The translations under genes were made by a program, and so were the position numbers. 64,000 nucleotides of DNA, from the NCBI RefSeq assembly GCF_023509015.1, contig NZ_CP094975.1, positions 4,333,501 through 4,397,500 of the forward strand, written 5' to 3'. The stretch's first letter is position 1. Each line of letters starts with the position of its first letter. The notes beneath the pieces were generated by a model that was not told where the DNA came from, did not search any database, and saw nothing but the letters and a program-made list of their open reading frames with translations. The DNA is from Pseudomonas abieticivorans (lineage in GTDB: Bacteria; Pseudomonadota; Gammaproteobacteria; Pseudomonadales; Pseudomonadaceae). Shown one piece after another: positions 1 to 8,206 of the stretch.

Positions 1-53
1 AGTCGGTTGCAGAACTGGTCGAGAAACTGAAAAACGAAGCGAAGGTAATCTAA
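1..53 (+). CDS. etfB: Electron transfer flavoprotein beta subunit, C-terminal end (partial)
   Basis: Only the last 16 codons are inside the window. The frame is open from base 3, reads SVAELVEKLKNEAKVI and stops with TAA at 51-53. The etfA start codon follows immediately with no gap. This C-terminus, directly in front of etfA, is that of the ETF beta subunit, which with EtfA carries electrons from acyl-CoA and other dehydrogenases to ETF-ubiquinone oxidoreductase. The identity rests mainly on the etfBA gene order. Confidence 0.85.
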   Translation, partial: SVAELVEKLKNEAKVI

Positions 54-983
54 ATGACTATCCTGGTTATCGCTGAACACGAGAAGGGCGCCATCGCACC
101 GGCTACCCTGAACACCGTGGCGGCTGCCACCAAAATCGGTGGCGATGTGCACGTGCTGGTCGCAGGCCAAGGTGTTGGCGCTGTTGCCGAGGCCGCTGCC
201 AAGATCACTGGCGTGGCTAAAGTGCTGGTGGCCGACAACGCTGCCTACGCCCACTTCCTGCCGGAAAACGTCGCGCCGCTGGTGGCCGAGCTTGCCGCCA
301 ACTACAGCCACGTACTGGCCCCGGCCACTTCCAACGGCAAAAACGTGCTGCCGCGCGTTGCAGCCCAATTGGACGTTGACCAGATCTCCGAGATCATCTC
401 GGTGGAATCGGCTGACACCTTCAAGCGCCCGATCTATGCCGGTAACGCCATTGCCACCGTGCAATCGACCGCCGCCATCAAGGTCATCACCGTGCGCGCC
501 ACCGGCTTTGATCCGGTTGCCGCCGAAGGTGGCAGTGCCTCGGTTGAAGCCGTGGGTGCCGCTCACGACGCCGGTAAGTCGGCCTTCGTTTCCGAAGAGC
601 TGGCCAAGTCCGATCGCCCGGAACTGACTGCCGCCAAGATCGTCGTTTCCGGCGGCCGTGGTATGCAGAACGGTGACAACTTCAAGCACCTGTACGCCCT
701 GGCCGACAAGCTGGGCGCAGCCGTGGGCGCATCGCGCGCCGCGGTCGACGCAGGCTTCGTGCCCAACGACATGCAGGTCGGCCAGACCGGCAAGATCGTT
801 GCGCCACAGCTGTACATCGCGGTCGGTATCTCCGGCGCGATCCAGCACTTGGCCGGCATGAAAGACTCCAAAGTGATCGTTGCGATCAACAAGGACGAAG
901 AAGCGCCGATCTTCCAGGTGGCGGACTACGGCCTGGTCGCTGACCTGTTCGAAGCCGTGCCGGAGCTGGAGAAGCTGGTTTAA
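54..983 (+). CDS. etfA: Electron transfer flavoprotein alpha subunit
   Basis: 309 aa, the normal length for EtfA. The N-terminal half is the ETF alpha/beta nucleotide-binding fold. The C-terminal half is the FAD-binding domain: VSGGRGM lies near residue 200, and the ETF-alpha signature [17 protein letters not shown] starts at residue 253 and runs into VIVAIN. EtfA carries the FAD that receives electrons from cytoplasmic dehydrogenases and passes them to membrane ETF-QO. The ATG abuts the TAA of etfB, so the two subunits are co-translated. A strong hairpin terminator follows, ending the etfBA operon. Confidence 0.97.
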   Translation: MTILVIAEHEKGAIAPATLNTVAAATKIGGDVHVLVAGQGVGAVAEAAAKITGVAKVLVADNAAYAHFLPENVAPLVAELAANYSHVLAPATSNGKNVLPRVAAQLDVDQISEIISVESADTFKRPIYAGNAIATVQSTAAIKVITVRATGFDPVAAEGGSASVEAVGAAHDAGKSAFVSEELAKSDRPELTAAKIVVSGGRGMQNGDNFKHLYALADKLGAAVGASRAAVDAGFVPNDMQVGQTGKIVAPQLYIAVGISGAIQHLAGMKDSKVIVAINKDEEAPIFQVADYGLVADLFEAVPELEKLV

Positions 984-1005
984 TCCAGCCGCTTCACTTA
1001 TAAAG

Positions 1006-1058
1006 AGCCCGGTCGTGCCGGCTGCCTTTCAGGTAGCCTGGCCCGGCCGGGTTTTTTA
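1006..1058 (+). terminator. Rho-independent terminator of etfBA
   Basis: A long GC-rich hairpin with outer arms AGCCCGG (1006-1012) and CCGGGTT (1047-1053), and an inner stem GGCTGCC / GGTAGCC around TTTCA. It is followed by a T-rich run, TTTTTTATT. It sits 23 bases after the etfA stop codon. Confidence 0.85.
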
Positions 1059-1088
1059 TTGCCGTTCATTTTGTATAAGGAAGTCTGC

Positions 1089-1913
1089 ATGGGGTGGCCA
1101 GGACGATGGGGCACATTCATGGCATTGGGCGTGGCCTTGGTGCCGAGCCTGGCGCTGGCGGTGGGCAAGTGCGAGCGCGTGGTGGCCACTGGCAGCCCGG
1201 ACGCACCGCCTTACTTGTGGCGTGACCCGGCAGACCCGCGCCACCTGATCGGTGCCAGCGCCGACCTATTGGCGCAGGTGGCCGCAGAGCTTGGCTTGAA
1301 AGTCGAGGTGCTATACGCCGGCAAACGCTCCCAGGCCATGGATGAGGTGCGCAGCGGGCGCATGGACCTGCTGGTGGATGCGCCCATGGCGCTGGACGAT
1401 CTGGACAGCCTGGATTTCATCCACCCGCCGCTGGTGCTCAATGACTACCTGGTGTGGACCCAGCAAGGTTCGGCGCTGGTCTACAACACTGTCGGCGACT
1501 TGCACGGCCATTTGGGTGCGGTCTCTGCCCGTGCACGGCTGACGGCTTCGTTCGAAAGCTTTGCCCAGGAAAACCTCAGCCTGGCCCACACCGAAAACCT
1601 CACCCAGGCGTTCCAGCAGTTGATGCTGGGCCAGGTCGAGTACGTGGTGGCCGGGCGTTATGCCGGGCTGGCCATGGCTCAGACCCTAGGCTTGGGCAAA
1701 GATCTGGTTGCCCATGAGACACCGCTCGACCGCCCGGGCCTGTACGTGGCCCTGTCACACAATTCAGCCTGCAATGACCCGTGGTTGCGCGGACAGCTGG
1801 CGAAAAAAATGACAGAATTGCCGGCCTCCGCACAGGCGCAAGTGATCGTGCAGCGCAATGTCGAACGCTGGAAGGCACAAATGCAGCAACCGCCTGGTGC
1901 CCCAAAACAGTAG
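1089..1913 (+). CDS. Periplasmic substrate-binding protein (SBP_bac_3-like), orphan
   Basis: 274 aa from the ATG at 1089. An in-frame ATG at 1059 would add 10 residues, but 1089 has the AAGGA ribosome site (1079-1083) and puts a classical signal peptide (MGWPGRWGTFMALGVALVPSLALA) at the very start. The mature part resembles family-3 extracellular solute-binding proteins: an N-terminal lobe beginning CERVVATGSPDAPPYLW and an SGRMDLLVDAPM stretch like the ligand-pocket region of these proteins. No permease or ATPase gene is adjacent, so this is either an orphan binding protein or a sensor-like periplasmic protein. The ligand is not predictable. It lies 10 bases before the lipoprotein gene and may be co-transcribed with it. 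Confidence 0.75.
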   Translation: MGWPGRWGTFMALGVALVPSLALAVGKCERVVATGSPDAPPYLWRDPADPRHLIGASADLLAQVAAELGLKVEVLYAGKRSQAMDEVRSGRMDLLVDAPMALDDLDSLDFIHPPLVLNDYLVWTQQGSALVYNTVGDLHGHLGAVSARARLTASFESFAQENLSLAHTENLTQAFQQLMLGQVEYVVAGRYAGLAMAQTLGLGKDLVAHETPLDRPGLYVALSHNSACNDPWLRGQLAKKMTELPASAQAQVIVQRNVERWKAQMQQPPGAPKQ

Positions 1914-1922
1914 GAATAGCGT

Positions 1923-2276
1923 GTGAGAATTCAACCTTTATTCGTCGCGGTGGCCGTGTTGGCCCTGGCCGGCTGCGCCAACGATCCGGCGCCCACCCAA
2001 CAGCTGCGCCTCACCGAGCAGGCCGTCGATCAGGCCAAGGCCGTGGGCGCCACCGATGAAGTGCCGTCCATGAAACTGGCCAACGATAAGCTGGCCACGG
2101 CCCTGGCCGATGCCGGCAACCAGTCCAACCGCGCCGCGCGCATGCAGGCCGAGCAGGCCGAGTTGGATGCGCGGCTGGCCGAGGCGCAAGTGCTGACCCA
2201 AAAAAGCAAGGAACAACAAAGCGTGCTCGACGCCCGTATCGTACGTCTGCGCAAGCAGTTGGGGGGCGTGCAGTGA
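1923..2276 (+). CDS. DUF4398-type lipoprotein
   Basis: 117 aa, starting with GTG at 1923; the GTG at 1921 runs directly into TGA and cannot be used. A lipoprotein signal peptide ends in the lipobox LAGC with Cys18. The mature part is helical and charged, with many Ala, Gln and Glu residues (AEQAELDARLAEAQVL), predicting a coiled coil. This resembles DUF4398 lipoproteins, which are commonly found beside OmpA-type lipoproteins in Pseudomonas. The stop codon overlaps the GTG start of the next gene (GTGA, 2273-2276), so the two are translationally coupled and probably act together at the cell envelope. The exact function is unknown. Confidence 0.75.
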   Translation: MRIQPLFVAVAVLALAGCANDPAPTQQLRLTEQAVDQAKAVGATDEVPSMKLANDKLATALADAGNQSNRAARMQAEQAELDARLAEAQVLTQKSKEQQSVLDARIVRLRKQLGGVQ

Positions 2277-3088
2277 GCCTGAAATCTTCGATTGGCAGCG
2301 GCCTGGTCGTCCTGGGTTGCGCGGGGCTGTTCGGTTGCGCCGGCCAACAGCCGGGGGATGTCACCCTGCAACAGGCCAGCGCCAGCTTTCAAAAGGTCAA
2401 GGATGACGCCAACGTGCTGCGCAGCGCGCCGCGCGATGTGATCCGCGCCGGTGAGTCGCTGGCCCGTGCCGAGCGCTTGTCCAACTACTGGGGTTCGCGT
2501 GACGACGTGGCGCACTACGCCTACCTCAGCCAGCGTTACAGCGACATCGCCCGCGAGCACAGCGAGTTGGCCTTGAGCCAGGAGCGTATCGCCAAGCAGG
2601 AACTGGAGCGCCAGCGCCTGCAGTTGGCCTTGCGTGAGTCCAAGCTTGCCAGCGTGCAGGCGCAGGGCAAGTGGCTGGAAGAGCAATTCGTGAGCATGGC
2701 CACCACCGAGACCGATCGCGGCCTGGTGCTGACCTTGGGTGACGTGCTGTTTGACACCGGCGAAGCCGACCTGGCGCCGTCGGCCAACCGCATGGTCCTC
2801 AAGCTGGTGCAGTTCCTGCAATTGAACCCCAAGCGCCTGGTGCGCATCGAGGGTTACACCGACAACACCGGCGACAAGGACTTCAACCTGCAACTGTCCC
2901 GCGACCGTGCACAGTCGGTGGCCGATACCCTGGTTGACCTGGGCATCGACGACAAGCGCATCAAGGTCGAGGGTTACGGCGACCAGTATCCGGTCGAGGC
3001 CAATGCCTCGGAGCGGGGCAGGGCGCTGAACCGTCGGGTGGAAATCGTGTTCTCCGACGAAAAAGGCGTGCTCGGCGCCGCGCGCTAA
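2273..3088 (+). CDS. OmpA-family peptidoglycan-binding lipoprotein (DUF4398 + OmpA-C)
   Basis: 271 aa, GTG start overlapping the upstream stop by 4 bases. The signal peptide has lipobox LFGC with Cys22. Residues about 30-140 form a helical DUF4398-like region related to the preceding gene. Residues about 155-263 are an OmpA C-terminal domain: GLVLTLGDVLFDTGEADL, then GYTDNTG, then LSRDRAQSVADTL, then RALNRRVEIVF, which carry the Asp and Arg positions that hold meso-DAP. It is therefore a lipid-anchored protein that tethers the envelope to peptidoglycan. The overlap with the DUF4398 gene suggests a two-protein envelope unit. A REP pair follows the stop codon. Confidence 0.88.
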   Translation: MSLKSSIGSGLVVLGCAGLFGCAGQQPGDVTLQQASASFQKVKDDANVLRSAPRDVIRAGESLARAERLSNYWGSRDDVAHYAYLSQRYSDIAREHSELALSQERIAKQELERQRLQLALRESKLASVQAQGKWLEEQFVSMATTETDRGLVLTLGDVLFDTGEADLAPSANRMVLKLVQFLQLNPKRLVRIEGYTDNTGDKDFNLQLSRDRAQSVADTLVDLGIDDKRIKVEGYGDQYPVEANASERGRALNRRVEIVFSDEKGVLGAAR

Positions 3089-3099
3089 CCGCCAACCCG

Positions 3100-3183
3100 G
3101 TAGGAGCGGATTCATCCGCGAAGCATCCAGCGCGGTCGGGTCTGTCTGAACCACCGAGGCGTGCTTTTCGCGGATGCTCCTAC
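3100..3183 (+). repeat. Inverted REP pair (REPIN-like)
   Basis: GTAGGAGCGGATTCATCCGCG begins at 3100, and the inverted partner, CGCGGATGCTCCTAC, ends at 3183, with about 45 bases of less conserved sequence between them. Each arm is itself a small palindrome (GCGGAT / ATCCGC). Two inverted REPs of this kind form the REPIN arrangement known in P. fluorescens. It lies between the OmpA gene stop and the MocR promoter region and may also help end transcription. Confidence 0.7.
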
Positions 3184-3290
3184 AGATGAGCGGGCGGTGG
3201 ACGCTTCTTGCGAACTGTCCCCGTACAGTTCTAGACTGTATCGGTTGCCTGCCTCACAAGAATAACGCGCCACGCGAACCGAGAGCCGCC

Positions 3291-4736
3291 ATGACCAACC
3301 TTTTGCTGTACCAACGCATCGCCCAGCAACTGGCCGAGGATATCCGCCGCGGTGTCTATCAGCCGGGGGAGCGGGTGCCCTCGGTGCGCAAGATGAGTTC
3401 GCAGCTCAACGTCAGCCATGCCACGGTGTTGCAGGCGTATGCCAACCTCGAGGATCAGGGCCTGATTCGTGCGCGGCCGCAGTCCGGGTACTACGTGCAC
3501 CAGACGCCTGCGCTGACCGCGCCCACCCCGGACATCGCCCGGGTCGAGCGGCCGGGGTTGGTCACGCGCAGCAGCATCATCCAGCAAGTCCTCGACGAAT
3601 CCCGCCGCGATGGTGTGTTCGCCCTGGGCGCTGCGGTACCGCATGTCGATTACCTGCCGGTGCGAGCGCTGCACCAGCAGATCGCCAAGGTCACGCGATT
3701 CCAAAGCCCGCGGGCGTTCAGCTATATGTTCAGCCCGGGTTTCGAGCCGCTGCGCCGGCAAGTCGCCATCCGCATGCGCGATGCCGGCGTGGTGGTCGAC
3801 CCCTCCGAGGTGGTGATCACCCACGGCTGCGTCGACGCCCTGCAGATGTCGTTGCGGGTGCTGACCCGGCCCGGTGACCTGATTGCCGCGGAGTCGCCCA
3901 CCTATTACGGTTTGCTGCAACTGGCCGACCTGCTGGGCCTGAAGGTAATCGAGATACCCAGCGACCCCTCCACCGGCGTGAGCGTCGAGGCATTGCAACT
4001 GGCTGCCAACCAATGGCCAATCAAGGCGATGGTGCTGACCTCGCGCCTGAGCAACCCGCTGGGCGGTACCATGCCTGAAGAGCGCATGAAGCAGTTGCTG
4101 CGCCTGGCCGCCGACTTCGATATCCAGATCGTGGAAGACGATATCTATGGCGAACTGATGTTCGAGCAGGGTAAAAGCAAGGCTTTGAAGGCCTATGACC
4201 GCCTGGGCCAGGTGATCTATTGCTCCAGCTTCTCCAAAACCTTGTCGCCGGGCGTGCGCATCGGCTGGATGATCGCCGGCAAGTACCAGGCCGACATCCA
4301 GCGGCTGCAAACTTTCAGCACCCACTCGGCGTGCAGCGTGACGCAGATGGGTATTGCCAGTTACCTGGAAAATGGCGGTTACGATCGCCACCTGCGCTAC
4401 ATCCGACATGAATATCGGAAAAATCTCAGCGCCTATCAACTGGCCGTGCAGCAATACTTTCCGGAAGGCACGCAGATGACCCGGCCCACCGGTGGGTTCA
4501 TCCTGTGGGTCAGCCTGCCGGGCCGGGTCAATACCCAAGAGCTGCATGTGCGGGCGCTGGAACAAGGTATCAGTATTGCGCCTGGGCTGATTTTCAGTAA
4601 CACCGAGCAGTTCAACCACTGCATCCGCCTGAACTGCGGCATCCCCTGGAACAAGGAGGCCGAGCGGGCCCTGATGACCCTGGGCATGCTCTCCAGCCAG
4701 CTGTGCCAAGAGGTGGCGGCGGGCGGTTTTCACTAG
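3291..4736 (+). CDS. MocR/GntR-type PLP-dependent transcriptional regulator
   Basis: 481 aa from the ATG at 3291. The frame stays open upstream to 3174, but that stretch has no domain and crosses the promoter region. Residues 1-70 are a GntR winged helix-turn-helix (QPGERVPSVRKMSSQLNVSH, then LEDQGLIRARPQSGYYV). The rest is a fold-type-I aminotransferase domain: ITHGCVDAL, then VEDDIYGEL, then the PLP-lysine motif SFSKTLSPGVRIGWM with Lys316. Such MocR fusions use PLP chemistry for effector sensing, not catalysis, and usually control a neighbouring gene. No obvious amino-acid or vitamin metabolism gene is adjacent, so the target cannot be named. It could retain aminotransferase activity, but the DNA-binding domain argues for regulation. 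Confidence 0.92.
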   Translation: MTNLLLYQRIAQQLAEDIRRGVYQPGERVPSVRKMSSQLNVSHATVLQAYANLEDQGLIRARPQSGYYVHQTPALTAPTPDIARVERPGLVTRSSIIQQVLDESRRDGVFALGAAVPHVDYLPVRALHQQIAKVTRFQSPRAFSYMFSPGFEPLRRQVAIRMRDAGVVVDPSEVVITHGCVDALQMSLRVLTRPGDLIAAESPTYYGLLQLADLLGLKVIEIPSDPSTGVSVEALQLAANQWPIKAMVLTSRLSNPLGGTMPEERMKQLLRLAADFDIQIVEDDIYGELMFEQGKSKALKAYDRLGQVIYCSSFSKTLSPGVRIGWMIAGKYQADIQRLQTFSTHSACSVTQMGIASYLENGGYDRHLRYIRHEYRKNLSAYQLAVQQYFPEGTQMTRPTGGFILWVSLPGRVNTQELHVRALEQGISIAPGLIFSNTEQFNHCIRLNCGIPWNKEAERALMTLGMLSSQLCQEVAAGGFH

Positions 4737-4792
4737 CGGGCTGACGATTTAAGCGTTTAGCCCTTGTCAGGGCCGGCGCTAACGGGGAGCAT

Positions 4793-5302
4793 ATGGCCAT
4801 ATTGATGCCATTGCCTGCCTTGTCTATGAATGCCTTGCGTAGTGTCTGCCTGCTGTTCTGTGTCGGCCTTGCCGCTGCCGTTGCCCCTGTTCAGTGGGCT
4901 GCGGCGACCGAGTCGCACCCATCGCCTGTGTCTATCACTGCCAAGCCTGCAGTGAAAAAGCCTGTGCAAACGGTCAAGAAGCCGGTGGCGAAGAAGAAGG
5001 CCGCAGCCACCAAGACCAAGGCACGCAAGAAATCGGATGCGATCGCTACGCCAGTGCCCAAGGCCAAGCTTGACCTGCGGCTGCCCAAGGCCATGGTCGA
5101 CGACCTGCAGCCTGCGAAAAAAACCGAGGCCCAGGCTGCCGCTAAGCCATTGCTGCCGGCGATGTTTGGTGAAAAAGCCCCGGATGACGGTAATTTTCAA
5201 CTTAACGGTCGCCTGTTGAGCAACGAGATGAAGCTTAACCTGCGCAACGAAGCCCACCAGGAAGTCGACGGCGCGGCGCTGGAGTTTCAGTTCAAGCAAT
5301 AG
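4793..5302 (+). CDS. Lys/Ala-rich exported protein of unknown function
   Basis: 169 aa, not recognised as a characterised family. A GGGGAG ribosome site precedes the ATG at 4793; the in-frame ATGs at 4808 and 4826 are also possible. An N-terminal hydrophobic segment (NALRSVCLLFCVGLAAAVAP) looks like a signal peptide or membrane anchor. It is followed by a low-complexity basic stretch, VKKPVQTVKKPVAKKKAA, comparable to histone-H1-like or TonB-like linkers. The C-terminal third (RLPKAMVDDLQP, then FQLNGRLLSNEMKLNLRNE) is more balanced and may be the folded part. It stands alone between a MocR regulator and a Cys-cluster gene. Its location, probably periplasmic, is inferred. Confidence 0.7.
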   Translation: MAILMPLPALSMNALRSVCLLFCVGLAAAVAPVQWAAATESHPSPVSITAKPAVKKPVQTVKKPVAKKKAAATKTKARKKSDAIATPVPKAKLDLRLPKAMVDDLQPAKKTEAQAAAKPLLPAMFGEKAPDDGNFQLNGRLLSNEMKLNLRNEAHQEVDGAALEFQFKQ

Positions 5303-5414
5303 CCCTGCAAAGCATGTGGCGGGTAAATTCTGTTGCGGGCAATTTCAAACAGCCGTTTAACCGGTTACTATCAGGCTTCATCCAGACACTGCCTGCTCGA
5401 GGATTTTGCTCGTC

Positions 5415-5672
5415 ATGAACTGCCGTGAAGGCTGCGGCGCCTGCTGCATAGCCCCCTCTATCTCATCGCCCTTGCCCGGCATGCCCGAAGGCAAGCCGGC
5501 CGGGGTGCGCTGTTTCAACCTTAATGCGGCCAACCTGTGCGCCATTTTCGGCCAGCCAGATCGCCCTGCGGTGTGCGCGGCTTTCCAGGCAGACGCAGAG
5601 GTGTGCGGGGGCAGCCAGGAGGAGGCTATTCGCCTGATCGGCTGGTGGGAGCAGATGACTTCGGCGGCCTGA
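5415..5672 (+). CDS. YkgJ-family cysteine-cluster protein
   Basis: 85 aa. The ATG at 5415 is preferred over the in-frame TTG at 5406 because GAGGA (5399-5403) is too close to the TTG. It opens with MNCREGCGACC, the CxxxCxxCC cluster (C3, C7, C10, C11) typical of the zinc/iron-chelating YkgJ family. Further Cys residues lie at GVRCFN, ANLCAIF, AVCAAF and EVCGG. These small proteins bind a metal or Fe-S cluster, and no reaction is known. It is cytoplasmic with no signal peptide. It is followed by the START gene 50 bases downstream, but no functional link is evident. Confidence 0.85.
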   Translation: MNCREGCGACCIAPSISSPLPGMPEGKPAGVRCFNLNAANLCAIFGQPDRPAVCAAFQADAEVCGGSQEEAIRLIGWWEQMTSAA

Positions 5673-5722
5673 AGGGCAGGGCGGGTGTCCGGTGATTCGA
5701 TCTACACAATAAGGAAAAGACA

Positions 5723-6328
5723 ATGGGATCGCTGCATCGCTTGGCTGTGGTATGTGGACTGACTGCCCTGGTGGCAACGGCGGCGCACGCCGAAAACTGG
5801 CAAACCGCCAAGGATGAGGACGGCATCAAGGTGTCCCTGAGCGAGGTGGCCGGTTCCGATTACAAGGCCTATCGCGGCGAAACCGTGATCAAGGCGCCCG
5901 TCGCGAAATTGCGCGCATTGCAGGAAGACGTGGCCGGTGCCTGCGCCTGGATTCATGAGTGCAAATCGCAGAAGTTGTTGAAGACCGAGGGTGATCACAG
6001 CTGGACCTACACCCAATTCAACACGCCGTTCCCCGTAACAGCTCGTGATTCGGTGCTGGAAATCACAACTGTACAGGGCGCGGACGGGTCATTGACCCGA
6101 AATTTGAAGGGTGTACCGACCTATATTCCGGAAGAAAAGGGCTTTGTGCGGGTCGCCCAAGTGCAAGGTTTCTGGAAATTCGTGCCCAAGGACGCCAACA
6201 CCACCGAAGTGACTTACCAGGTGCATACCGAGCCTGGTGGAAGTGTGCCGTCGTGGTTGGCCAACAAGTTCGTGGTGGAAGCGCCGTTCAATACTTTGAA
6301 GGCCCTAAAGGAGCGCGCGGAAAAGTAA
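5723..6328 (+). CDS. Periplasmic START-domain lipid-binding-like protein
   Basis: 201 aa. An AAGGAAAAG ribosome site precedes the ATG. The signal peptide is MGSLHRLAVVCGLTALVATAAHA, with predicted cleavage after AHA. The mature part (NWQTAKDEDGIKVSLSEVAG, then CAWIHECKSQKLL, TPFPVTARD and GFWKFVP) matches the bacterial START / SRPBCC-fold proteins found in Pseudomonas, which have a hydrophobic cavity for lipids or other apolar ligands. The ligand is unknown. It converges on gltA, with a bidirectional terminator and a degenerate REP pair between them. Confidence 0.85.
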   Translation: MGSLHRLAVVCGLTALVATAAHAENWQTAKDEDGIKVSLSEVAGSDYKAYRGETVIKAPVAKLRALQEDVAGACAWIHECKSQKLLKTEGDHSWTYTQFNTPFPVTARDSVLEITTVQGADGSLTRNLKGVPTYIPEEKGFVRVAQVQGFWKFVPKDANTTEVTYQVHTEPGGSVPSWLANKFVVEAPFNTLKALKERAEK

Positions 6329-6372
6329 CTGTATAGTTACTTTAGCTGAATCGTTTCTTCTACGTAATTGAT

Positions 6373-6455
6373 GGGGCGGATTCATCCGCGAAAATATCGA
6401 CTCGGTATCACGGTGATACGCAGTTGTTCTTTTCCGGTATAAATCCGCTCCTACC
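6373..6455 (+). repeat. Degenerate inverted REP pair
   Basis: The left copy, GGGGCGGATTCATCCGCGA, begins at 6373, and the inverted right copy, AAATCCGCTCCTACC, ends near 6455. It is the same family as the elements at 3100 and 27371, with more substitutions. It lies between two convergent genes, a typical location. Confidence 0.6.
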
Positions 6456-6506
6456 GAATAGAATTGTTTGTGATTAAAACTGCTTTCTACAAACTGTATC
6501 GGTAAT

Positions 6507-6538
6507 AAAAAAAGGCTGCCCGAGGGCAGCCTTTTTTT
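6507..6538 (-). terminator. Bidirectional terminator between the START gene and gltA
   Basis: Stem GGCTGCC (6514-6520) / GGCAGCC (6525-6531) with a 4-base loop, an A-run on the left and a T-run on the right. It can therefore terminate both gltA (minus) and the START-domain gene (plus). It ends 17 bases before the gltA stop. Confidence 0.9.
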
Positions 6539-6554
6539 GCGTTGGGCCAGTGGC

Positions 6555-7844
6555 TTACTTGCGGTCTTCCAGTTTGCTGACGTCGCGTTGCTCATAGCCG
6601 GTGTACAGTTGGCGCGGGCGGCCGATCTTGTACGGGCTGGAAAGCATTTCCTTCCAGTGCGAGATCCAGCCCACGGTACGTGCCAGGGCGAAAATCACGG
6701 TGAACATGCTGGTTGGAATACCGATCGCCTTGAGGATGATCCCCGAGTAGAAATCGACGTTCGGGTACAGCGAGCGTTCGATGAAGTACGGGTCGGTCAG
6801 GGCGATTTCTTCCAGGCGCATCGCCAGTTCCAGCTGTGGATCGTTCTTGATCCCCAGTTCCTTGAGTACTTCGTCGCAGGTCTGCTTCATGACCGTGGCG
6901 CGCGGGTCGCGGTTTTTATACACGCGGTGGCCGAAGCCCATCAGCTTGAACGGGTCGTTCTTGTCCTTGGCCTTGGCGATGAACTTGTCGATGTTGGACA
7001 CATCGCCAATTTCATCGAGCATGGTCAGCACGGCTTCGTTCGCACCGCCGTGGGCAGGGCCCCACAGCGCGGCGATGCCGGCGGCGATACAGGCGAACGG
7101 GTTGGCACCCGAAGAGCCTGCCAGGCGCACGGTAGACGTCGAGGCGTTCTGTTCGTGGTCGGCGTGCAGGATGAAAATGCGGTCCATGGCCTTGGCCAGG
7201 ATCGGGCTGATCGGCTTGATCTCGCACGGGGTGTTGAACATCATGTGCAGGAAGTTTTCCGCGTACGACAGGTCGTTGCGCGGGTACATCATGGGCTGGC
7301 CCATGGAGTACTTGTAAACCATCGCTGCCAGGGTTGGCATCTTGGCAACCAGGCGCACGGCGGAGATCTCGCGGTGCTGAGGGTTGTTGATGTCCAGGGA
7401 GTCGTGGTAGAACGCCGACAGGGCGCCCACTACGCCGCACATCACGGCCATCGGGTGTGCGTCACGGCGGAAGCCGTTGAAGAAGGTTTTCAGCTGTTCG
7501 TGAACCATGGTGTGGTTCTTGACGTTGCTGACGAACAGGGCCTTCTGCTCTGCCGTCGGCAGTTCGCCGTTGAGCAGCAGGTAGCAGGTTTCCAGGTAGT
7601 CCGATTGCTCGGCAAGCTGTTCGATCGGGTAGCCGCGATGCAGCAGGATGCCGTTATCGCCGTCGATGTAGGTAATCTTCGACTCGCAAGAGGCGGTCGA
7701 CATGAACCCAGGGTCGAAAGTGAAGCGGCCCGTGGCCGTGAGGCCCCTTACATCGATAACATCGGGACCAACGGTGCCGGTTAAAATGGGCAGCTCGACG
7801 GGGGCTGCGCCCTCGATGATCAACTGCGCTTTTTTGTCAGCCAT
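6555..7844 (-). CDS. gltA: Citrate synthase
   Basis: 429 aa, typical of the type II (hexameric, NADH-inhibited) citrate synthases of Gram-negative bacteria. It condenses acetyl-CoA and oxaloacetate to citrate, the entry step of the TCA cycle. Sequence marks are the family signature [13 protein letters not shown] (active-site His and CoA contacts), [13 protein letters not shown] around another active-site His, and PNVDFYSG with the catalytic Asp. The start is set by AGGAGG (7849-7854 on the minus strand) seven bases or fewer before the ATG. It is transcribed away from sdhC from a strong divergent promoter, the usual Pseudomonas arrangement. Confidence 0.98.
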   Translation of the reverse strand: MADKKAQLIIEGAAPVELPILTGTVGPDVIDVRGLTATGRFTFDPGFMSTASCESKITYIDGDNGILLHRGYPIEQLAEQSDYLETCYLLLNGELPTAEQKALFVSNVKNHTMVHEQLKTFFNGFRRDAHPMAVMCGVVGALSAFYHDSLDINNPQHREISAVRLVAKMPTLAAMVYKYSMGQPMMYPRNDLSYAENFLHMMFNTPCEIKPISPILAKAMDRIFILHADHEQNASTSTVRLAGSSGANPFACIAAGIAALWGPAHGGANEAVLTMLDEIGDVSNIDKFIAKAKDKNDPFKLMGFGHRVYKNRDPRATVMKQTCDEVLKELGIKNDPQLELAMRLEEIALTDPYFIERSLYPNVDFYSGIILKAIGIPTSMFTVIFALARTVGWISHWKEMLSSPYKIGRPRQLYTGYEQRDVSKLEDRK

Positions 7845-7902
7845 GTGGCCTCCTATTAATGCTTGAAATCATCAGACAGACCCCCCACGCAGGGCCCGCA
7901 CC

Positions 7903-7930
7903 ACTATAGTGAGATAAATTCTAAAGTCAA
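7903..7930 (-). promoter_or_regulatory. Sigma-70 promoter of gltA
   Basis: On the minus strand, TTGACT (7925-7930) and TATAGT (7903-7908) are separated by 16 bases. The -10 hexamer is about 60 bases before the gltA ATG. Confidence 0.8.
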
Positions 7931-8044
7931 TTTGCTTAAAGTCGGTGTTTACACGGCTTGGGCGAGTAGTTTTCCGCGACATTCCCTGCCATTTACGCCT
8001 TTTATCCGGGTTGCGCAATGCGCTATTTGGGGTAGGCCTTTGCG

Positions 8045-8073
8045 TTGTCATTAGTATCCTAACTGTCTATACT
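8045..8073 (+). promoter_or_regulatory. Sigma-70 promoter of sdhCDAB
   Basis: TTGTCA (8045-8050) and TATACT (8068-8073) are separated by exactly 17 bases. The start of transcription would be near 8080, giving a leader of about 125 bases before the sdhC GTG. Confidence 0.8.
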
Positions 8074-8206
8074 CGGCAGCCGACCGTCAGGGGCTTTTTT
8101 GCCCGTTCTAATGGCGTCGTCACTCCCTGGGTGGTGGGTACCTGACCAGTACACTTCCCGACAACTTGCCCTGCTTGCTAGGGGCTCTTCAGTGTGAAAA
8201 AAAGCC

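Larger units (their letters stand above)
7845..8206. promoter_or_regulatory. Divergent gltA-sdhC control region
   Basis: 362 bases without a gene. It holds the gltA promoter on the minus strand, the sdhC promoter on the plus strand and about 130 bases of sdhC leader. I see no ORF with a ribosome site and no long inverted repeat. In other Pseudomonas species sdh mRNA is a target of the iron-responsive PrrF small RNAs; the leader is where such pairing would be looked for, but I could not test it. Confidence 0.7.
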
